A stretch of 64,000 bases of DNA, from assembly GCA_035471785.1 (NCBI GenBank), contig DATIPQ010000060.1, positions 1 to 64,000 on the forward strand, in the 5' to 3' direction. This DNA comes from Acidobacteriota bacterium (GTDB lineage: Bacteria > Acidobacteriota > UBA6911 > RPQK01 > DATIPO01). The notes below the pieces were generated by a model. It saw only the letters and a list, made by a program, of their open reading frames with translations, ran no database searches and was not told the DNA's origin. A program made the translations under genes and the position numbers. The stretch's first letter is position 1. Every line of letters starts with the position of its first letter. Shown one piece after another: positions 58,973 to 64,000 of this stretch.

Positions 58973-60004
58973 ATGTCCTGGAACAGTCTTGAAGAAGTCG
59001 CTCAAGCCATGGTGGCGCCCGGAAAGGGAATCCTGGCAGCCGACGAGAGCACCGGCACCATCAAGAAGCGCTTTGATTCCATCAATACCGAGTCGACCGA
59101 AGAGAACCGGCGGTCTTACCGCGAAATGCTCATCACCACCCCCGAGATGGAGGACTACATCTCGGGCGTGATCATGTTTGATGAAACGGTCCGCCAGTCG
59201 ACCAAGGAGGGCAAGCGGTTCGTCGACGAGCTGACCGGGAAGGGCGTCATTCCCGGCATCAAGGTCGACAAGGGAGCCAAGGATTTGCCCTTCGCGCCCG
59301 GCGAGAAGGTCACCGAAGGGCTGGACGGACTGCGCGCGCGGGTGAAGGAATATCGCGAGATGGGACTGCGTTTCGCCAAGTGGCGGGCCGTCATTACCAT
59401 CGGCGACGGCATTCCCAGCGACTACTGCATTCGCGCCAACGCCCACGCTCTGGCCCGCTACGCGGCTCTTTGCGTGGAAGGCGGACTGGTCCCCATCGTC
59501 GAGCCCGAGGTTCTCATGGACGGCTCCCATACCATCGAACGCTGCTCCGAAGTCACCCATCGGACGCTCTACGCCACCTTCCAGGAGCTGGCCCTCCACC
59601 GGGTGCCTTTCGAGCAGATCCTGCTCAAGCCCAACATGGTGCTCAGCGGCAGCGACTGCAGCGTCCAGGCTGGGGTGGATGCCGTGGCCAAAGCCACCGT
59701 GGAGTGCTTTCTGCGCACCGTCCCGGCGGCCCTGCCAGGCGTCGTATTCCTCTCCGGCGGACAGAGCGACGAACTGGCCACCCAGCACCTCAATGCCATG
59801 AACCGCATCTACAAGGGAAGGTTGCCCTGGAAACTGAGCTTCTCTTACGGCCGCGCCCTGCAGGCTCCGGCGCTGCAAGCCTGGAACGGCAAGGCTTCTA
59901 ACCTGGAAGCCGGCAAGAGGGCGTTCCAACACCGCGCCAGGCTCAACGGCGCCGCCACCCTGGGCCAGTACAGCGAGGACATGGAGGAGACCGCGGCGGC
60001 CTGA
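58973..60004 (+). CDS. Fructose-bisphosphate aldolase, class I
   Basis: A 343-residue Schiff-base aldolase of glycolysis and gluconeogenesis, of the eukaryote-like class I type. APGKGILAADESTGTIKKRF near the N-terminus, RSYREMLITTPEMEDYISGVIMFDETVRQ and the Schiff-base lysine Lys219 in QILLKPNMVLSGSDC are diagnostic. VVFLSGGQSDELATQHLNAMN follows. The C-terminus is shorter and lacks the final tyrosine of animal enzymes. The next gene overlaps its stop. Confidence 0.95.
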   Translation: MSWNSLEEVAQAMVAPGKGILAADESTGTIKKRFDSINTESTEENRRSYREMLITTPEMEDYISGVIMFDETVRQSTKEGKRFVDELTGKGVIPGIKVDKGAKDLPFAPGEKVTEGLDGLRARVKEYREMGLRFAKWRAVITIGDGIPSDYCIRANAHALARYAALCVEGGLVPIVEPEVLMDGSHTIERCSEVTHRTLYATFQELALHRVPFEQILLKPNMVLSGSDCSVQAGVDAVAKATVECFLRTVPAALPGVVFLSGGQSDELATQHLNAMNRIYKGRLPWKLSFSYGRALQAPALQAWNGKASNLEAGKRAFQHRARLNGAATLGQYSEDMEETAAA

Positions 60005-61074
60005 TGCCACGTGTATTCGTCACCTGCGACATCGGGCAGGAATCCCTGCAGAAGCTGCGCCGCAACGGCTGTCAGGTCGAGGTGCACGAGGGCGACGGCC
60101 CGCCTTCCGTCTCCGAGCTGGAGCGGGCGGCGGGCTCGGGAGCGGAAGCCCTTATCAGCACCGTGGTCGACCCGGTCGCCGAGAGCGTGCTGGAGGCGGG
60201 CAAGGGCACGCTCAAAGTCGTGGCCCAATACGGCGTGGGCTACGACAACATCGACGTAGAAGCCGCCTCGCGCCTGGGCATCCCCGTCACCAACACTCCC
60301 GACGTCCTCACCGACGCCACCGCCGAGTTCGCCTTCTTCATGCTGGGCGACCTGGCCCGAAAGCTCTACAACAGCGAACGTTTGGTGCGCGAAAACCGCT
60401 GGACCCGCTGGCACTCCACCCAGCCCTTCCTGGGCGTGGAGGTGACGGGCAAGACGGTGGGCATCATCGGGCTGGGACGCATCGGCAAGGCCTTCGCCCG
60501 CAAGTGGCTGGGGTGGGGCGTCGACATCCTGGCCCACACCCGCACTCCCGACGAGGATTTCGGACAGGCCATGAGCGAGGCCATGCAAAACCTCTTCCAA
60601 AGCGGACTCAGCCCCCGCCGAGGCAGCTTTCAGCACGCCGCTGAAGAAGTCGTCCTGAGTCAGAGCGATTTCCTCAGCCTGCACGTGCCGCTGACACCCG
60701 AAACCCGCGGCCTTATCGACTCGGCCGCCTTGCGCTCGATGCAGTCCTCGGCCCTGCTGGTCAACACCACACGCGGACCGGTCATCGACGAAGAGGACCT
60801 GGTGGAAGCGCTCAAGGAGGGGCAGATCGCAGGCGCGGCTTTGGACGTCTACCACCAGGAACCGCTGCCTCAGGATTCGCCCTTGCGCGATCCGCTGCTG
60901 GAAGACCGCTTGCGCCTTTATCACCACTTCGGCAGCGGCACGAGGGAGACGCGCCTCTCCCCCGACCCCGAGGTGGGCATGGCGGGACGCGCCGTCTACT
61001 GCGCCCTGCGCATCCTGGCGGGCGACGACCCCGCTTCCATCCCCTACCTGGTCAACCGGGCCGCCTTCGAGTGA
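60004..61074 (+). CDS. D-isomer-specific 2-hydroxyacid dehydrogenase
   Basis: A 356-residue NAD(P)-dependent dehydrogenase, probably a glyoxylate/hydroxypyruvate reductase relative. YGVGYDNIDVEAA, the cofactor loop VGIIGLGRIGKAFARK, NTTRGPVIDEEDLVEAL with the catalytic arginine, the glutamate in DVYHQEP and the histidine in LYHHFGSGTRETR are present. About 20 extra residues occur between the NAD-binding loop and the SDFLSLHVPLTPET segment (FGQAMSEAMQNLFQSGLSPR). Substrate not predictable. It overlaps the aldolase gene by 1 bp. Confidence 0.9.
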   Translation: MPRVFVTCDIGQESLQKLRRNGCQVEVHEGDGPPSVSELERAAGSGAEALISTVVDPVAESVLEAGKGTLKVVAQYGVGYDNIDVEAASRLGIPVTNTPDVLTDATAEFAFFMLGDLARKLYNSERLVRENRWTRWHSTQPFLGVEVTGKTVGIIGLGRIGKAFARKWLGWGVDILAHTRTPDEDFGQAMSEAMQNLFQSGLSPRRGSFQHAAEEVVLSQSDFLSLHVPLTPETRGLIDSAALRSMQSSALLVNTTRGPVIDEEDLVEALKEGQIAGAALDVYHQEPLPQDSPLRDPLLEDRLRLYHHFGSGTRETRLSPDPEVGMAGRAVYCALRILAGDDPASIPYLVNRAAFE

Positions 61075-62667
61075 ATGCTGCGGACGGCTTTCTGGCAAAG
61101 TGCGCCGACTTTGAGTAGAGTCTTGCAGGTGCAATTATCGAATCTTTCTCATCGCCGGCTGTCTTTCCTTTTCCTTTCTTTCTGGCTGATCGTCTCGTTG
61201 GGCTTCATGATGCCGCCTGCTTTGAAGGGGCAGCAGGGGCGGGCCGCCGAGGTGTCGGGGCAGCTTGACTCCATCTTTTCCGACGTGGCCTTCGCGCGCG
61301 GATGGTGGGCCGTCAAGGTCAAGTCGATGACCACGGGAGAGGTGCTCTACGAGCGCAATCCCTACCGCTACGTCATGCCCGCCTCCAACATGAAGCTGCC
61401 CACCGCCCTGGCCGCCATGCAGCGCCTGGGACTCGATTTCAGCTACACCACCGTGCTGGCCCGCCAAGGCCAAATCGAGGACGGGACGCTGCAAGGCGAT
61501 CTGGTGGTGGTGGGCGGGGGAGATCCCACTCTGGGCGCACGGCTGACCAGTCCCGAGGTGGAGGAGCTCACGCAAGGCGACCCGCTGAGCGTCTTTCGTC
61601 AGTGGGCCGTCCAGCTCAAGGAGCAGGGCATCTACAGGGTTTCGGGGGATTTGGTTGGCGATGTGGGAATCTTCGACTCCGTGCCCCTGGGAGAGGGCTG
61701 GTCGTGGGATGACGTCGCCTACGGTTATTCGGCGGCCATTTCGGGACTGCAGTTCAACGAGAACGTGGTCATGCTGCGCATCGAGCCGGCCCTCGAGCCC
61801 GGACAGCCCGTGCGCATCCGCATGCTGCCCCAGACCGGCTACATCAAGGTGGTCAACCAGGTGACCACCGTCCCCGTGGACGGCGACTTCAGGCTCTCGC
61901 TTCGCCACAGTCCGGAGAGCCGGCAGGTGGTAGTCAGCGGCGAGCTTCCTGTCGATTCCTCGGGGTTCTGGCGCAGCGTGGCCGTCTTCGATCCCGCCGA
62001 GTACTTCCTCGCCGTCCTGCGGGAGACGCTGAGCGGCGAAGGCATCGAGGTGGAAGGAGAAATCCGCCTGCACGAGAAGGAAGAGCCGCTGCAGGGACTG
62101 ACCCGGATCGCAAGCCACGATTCTCCCAAACTGGACTGGATACTCAACGTCTTCCTCAAGATCAGCCAGAACCTCTATGGCGAGACCTTGGTCAAGACGC
62201 TGGACCGTTCGCCCCGCCTCAAGCGCTATGAGGACGGACGCGAGGAAGTGGAGTCGACCTTGACTTCTGCGGGAATCCCGCCCGATTCCTACATCTTGCG
62301 CGACGGCTCTGGACTTTCGCGCTACAACTTTCTCAGCGCCGACATGCTCATCCGCCTGTTGGAGGCCGTCCATCGCCACCCTCAGCGCGAGGCCTTCGTA
62401 TCCTTCTTGCCGGTGTCGGGGGAGAGCGGCACCATTTCGCGCCGCATGAAGGGGACGGCGGCGGAGGGACGGGTGCAGGCCAAGACGGGGACGCTGGCCA
62501 ACGTCCGCGCGCTTTCGGGCTTCATCACCACCCAGGGCGGGGAAGTGCTGGCCTTCTCCATGATCGCCAACAATTTCGCCCAGCCAATGCGTTCCGCCGA
62601 GTATCTGCAGGATGCCGCTCTGGCCTATCTGGCGACTCTTGACGGACCGTCCGGAGCGCCCCGTTAA
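61075..62667 (+). CDS. dacB: D-alanyl-D-alanine carboxypeptidase/endopeptidase, PBP4 type
   Basis: A 530-residue exported serine peptidase (family S13). A basic and hydrophobic N-terminus (to about residue 50) is the signal. The active-site motifs are S-x-x-K at Ser104-Lys107 (PASNMKLPT), SRYN as the S-x-N motif ([12 protein letters not shown]), and AKTGTL as KTG. A long insertion domain lies between the first two, as in PBP4. It trims or cleaves peptidoglycan peptides. ATG 61075 directly follows the stop of the dehydrogenase gene. Confidence 0.94.
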   Translation: MLRTAFWQSAPTLSRVLQVQLSNLSHRRLSFLFLSFWLIVSLGFMMPPALKGQQGRAAEVSGQLDSIFSDVAFARGWWAVKVKSMTTGEVLYERNPYRYVMPASNMKLPTALAAMQRLGLDFSYTTVLARQGQIEDGTLQGDLVVVGGGDPTLGARLTSPEVEELTQGDPLSVFRQWAVQLKEQGIYRVSGDLVGDVGIFDSVPLGEGWSWDDVAYGYSAAISGLQFNENVVMLRIEPALEPGQPVRIRMLPQTGYIKVVNQVTTVPVDGDFRLSLRHSPESRQVVVSGELPVDSSGFWRSVAVFDPAEYFLAVLRETLSGEGIEVEGEIRLHEKEEPLQGLTRIASHDSPKLDWILNVFLKISQNLYGETLVKTLDRSPRLKRYEDGREEVESTLTSAGIPPDSYILRDGSGLSRYNFLSADMLIRLLEAVHRHPQREAFVSFLPVSGESGTISRRMKGTAAEGRVQAKTGTLANVRALSGFITTQGGEVLAFSMIANNFAQPMRSAEYLQDAALAYLATLDGPSGAPR

Positions 62668-62786
62668 AAAACAAATCCAACTCTTTTGGCCTCGTTCACG
62701 TCCAAAAGGTGCCCCCAAACTGCAAATGGGCGCCCGCCGGCGCGCGGACGGGCGCAAACGCTGGGCTTCGAGAACGGAGAAATGCC

Positions 62787-64000
62787 ATGCTTCGAGATTT
62801 GCGCCACGCCTTGAGACTTCTTCTTCAAAACAAGGGCTGGACGGCCGTGCTGCTGCTGTCGCTGGCACTGGGAATCGGCGTCAACACGGCCCTTTTCAGC
62901 GCCGTCAACGGGCTGCTGCTGCGCACTCTGGCGGTTCCTCAGCCTCAAGAGTTGGTGCGTTTGCTCTCGGCGGGCGACAACGACATGGTTCAGAGCACCA
63001 GCATCTACGGCTACGTCGAGGAGAACGCCGCCGGCGAGTCCGTCCGTCCCAGTTTTTCATACCAGGCTTACCTCGACATGAAGGAGGCCAACGAGACGCT
63101 GACCGGACTCACGGCCAGCGCACCCATCGGCAGGGTGAACGTCATCGTCGACGGAAACGCCGAACTGGCTTCGGCTTTCCTGGTTACGGGCAACTTTTTT
63201 CAAACGCTGGGGGTGCCGGCCTTCGCCGGACGCACACTCAATCCCGAGGACGACCAAGAGGGCGCGTCTCCTGTCGCCTTGATCAGCCACGGCTACTGGG
63301 AACGCCGCTTCGGCAGCGACCGCGCCGCGCTGGGCAAGTCGGTGACGGTCAACGGAGTACCCGTCACCATCGTAGGCGTTACGCCGCCGGGCTACACCGG
63401 CATCCAGCGCCTCGGCTCCCAGGTCTCCGATCTCCACTTGCCCCTCTTTCTCGATACTCAGCTTAACAATCGCCCCCGCCTCGACCGGCCCACTTATTGG
63501 TGGCTGCAGTTGGTGGGGCGCATGAAGCCCGGCGTCACGCCCCAGCAGGTGGAAGGCAATCTTGAGGGCGTCTTCCAGGCCTCGGCCAAGGCCGGGTGGG
63601 ACTCGCATTACGCCGCTCTCAGCGAGGAGCAGAAGGGTCTCGAGCGCAACCGGGACCGCGCGGCTGTTCCCAGTCTCGAAGTGGCCTCAGCCGCCCGCGG
63701 CGTCTACGATCCCAACCCCAGTTCGGTGGGATCGATAACCACCCTCTCGGTGGTGGTGATCCTGGTGCTGCTGATCGTTTGCGCCAACGTGGCCAACCTG
63801 CTGCTTTCCCGCGTCACGGCCCGCCACAAGGAAATCTCCGTCCGCCTCTCGATGGGGGCCGGACGCGGACGCCTCATCCGCCAGTTGCTGACCGAAAGCG
63901 TCCTGCTGGGGGCCCTGGGAGGAATCCTGGCGCTCGTCGTGGCTTACTGGACCCGCGACCTGCTGCCCTTCGGTTCGCCTCCGCCTCTGGACTGGCGGGT
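62787..64000 (+). CDS. ADOP-family FtsX/MacB-type permease (N-terminal part, cut by window edge)
   Basis: About 404 residues are visible. It starts [21 protein letters not shown], an ADOP N-terminus with helix 1 at about 17-42, a MacB_PCD domain (about 55-300, with [14 protein letters not shown] and [18 protein letters not shown]), and the first FtsX domain starting [22 protein letters not shown]. Unlike the ADOP at 45 kb it has no HTH. GGAG precedes the ATG. Neighbouring ATPase genes are absent, as usual for these orphan permeases. Confidence 0.93.
   Translation, partial: MLRDLRHALRLLLQNKGWTAVLLLSLALGIGVNTALFSAVNGLLLRTLAVPQPQELVRLLSAGDNDMVQSTSIYGYVEENAAGESVRPSFSYQAYLDMKEANETLTGLTASAPIGRVNVIVDGNAELASAFLVTGNFFQTLGVPAFAGRTLNPEDDQEGASPVALISHGYWERRFGSDRAALGKSVTVNGVPVTIVGVTPPGYTGIQRLGSQVSDLHLPLFLDTQLNNRPRLDRPTYWWLQLVGRMKPGVTPQQVEGNLEGVFQASAKAGWDSHYAALSEEQKGLERNRDRAAVPSLEVASAARGVYDPNPSSVGSITTLSVVVILVLLIVCANVANLLLSRVTARHKEISVRLSMGAGRGRLIRQLLTESVLLGALGGILALVVAYWTRDLLPFGSPPPLDWR

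Noticed and set aside
62683-62708. Hairpin CTTTTGG/CCAAAAG after dacB as terminator
   Set aside because: No T-run on the plus side; only a 7-bp stem with a 12-nt loop. The T-rich side is on the minus strand, where no gene ends.

Overview
The window reads as chromosomal DNA of a high-GC, Gram-negative bacterium, most likely an Acidobacteriota. Two large MacB/FtsX-type permeases match the 'acidobacterial duplicated orphan permease' (ADOP) layout. There is also a secreted VWA protein of the acidobacterial VWFA-related type and a giant carboxypeptidase-regulatory-domain protein. A full set of outer-membrane genes (Lpt, Bam, Skp, Lol, Lpx) shows a two-membrane cell. The class cannot be fixed from the sequence.

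Layout. 0-1 kb: a DNA methyltransferase cut by the window edge, next to the 3' end of two tRNA-Ser genes. 1-5.2 kb: an SGNH-hydrolase-like membrane protein, SRP RNA, dnaX, ybaB and recR. 5.3-6.4 kb (minus): mogA and a moaD-moaE fusion. 6.5-14.7 kb: nfeD, slipin, SPOR protein, lnt, prfB (programmed frameshift), an unknown membrane protein, gmd and an rmd-like gene. 14.7-18.2 kb (minus): a small unknown gene and gcvP. 18.4-28.3 kb: recJ, fused LptC/LptA, lptB, rpoN, rapZ and a regulatory PTS (EIIA-Man, HPr, EI). 28.4-34 kb: a cell-wall PG-binding/BON protein, pgsA, enoyl-CoA hydratase, ribH, nusB and a lolC/E-lolD pair. 34-45 kb: clpC, bamA, two skp paralogues, fabZ, lpxA, lpxI, a Gfo/Idh oxidoreductase and a SpoIID-like lipoprotein. 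45-49.4 kb: an ADOP permease with an N-terminal XRE-type HTH, then a lower-GC patch with higBA, a decayed integron-integrase-like fragment and an attC-like hairpin. 49.4-58.8 kb: miaA, gatB, a lone receiver, the 1350-residue surface protein (minus), an AhpD-type gene with an in-frame TGA at its second redox cysteine (probable selenoprotein), a PP2C phosphatase and the VWA protein (minus). 58.9-64 kb: class I aldolase, a 2-hydroxyacid dehydrogenase, PBP4-type dacB and a second ADOP cut by the window edge.

Most of the window is core envelope biogenesis, genome maintenance and translation in tight operons with ATGA or TGATG junctions. A repeated signal is a -10 hexamer, often in the extended form TGCTAnnnT, placed 6-8 nt before the start codon of at least ten operon-head genes. 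This would place transcription starts at or within a few bases of the start codon, suggesting widespread leaderless mRNAs.

The best leads are the CxxU AhpD-like gene, the HTH-ADOP fusion with its own palindromic upstream region, the integron remnant around 48.0-49.3 kb, the leaderless promoter pattern, and the fused MoaD-MoaE and LptC-LptA proteins.
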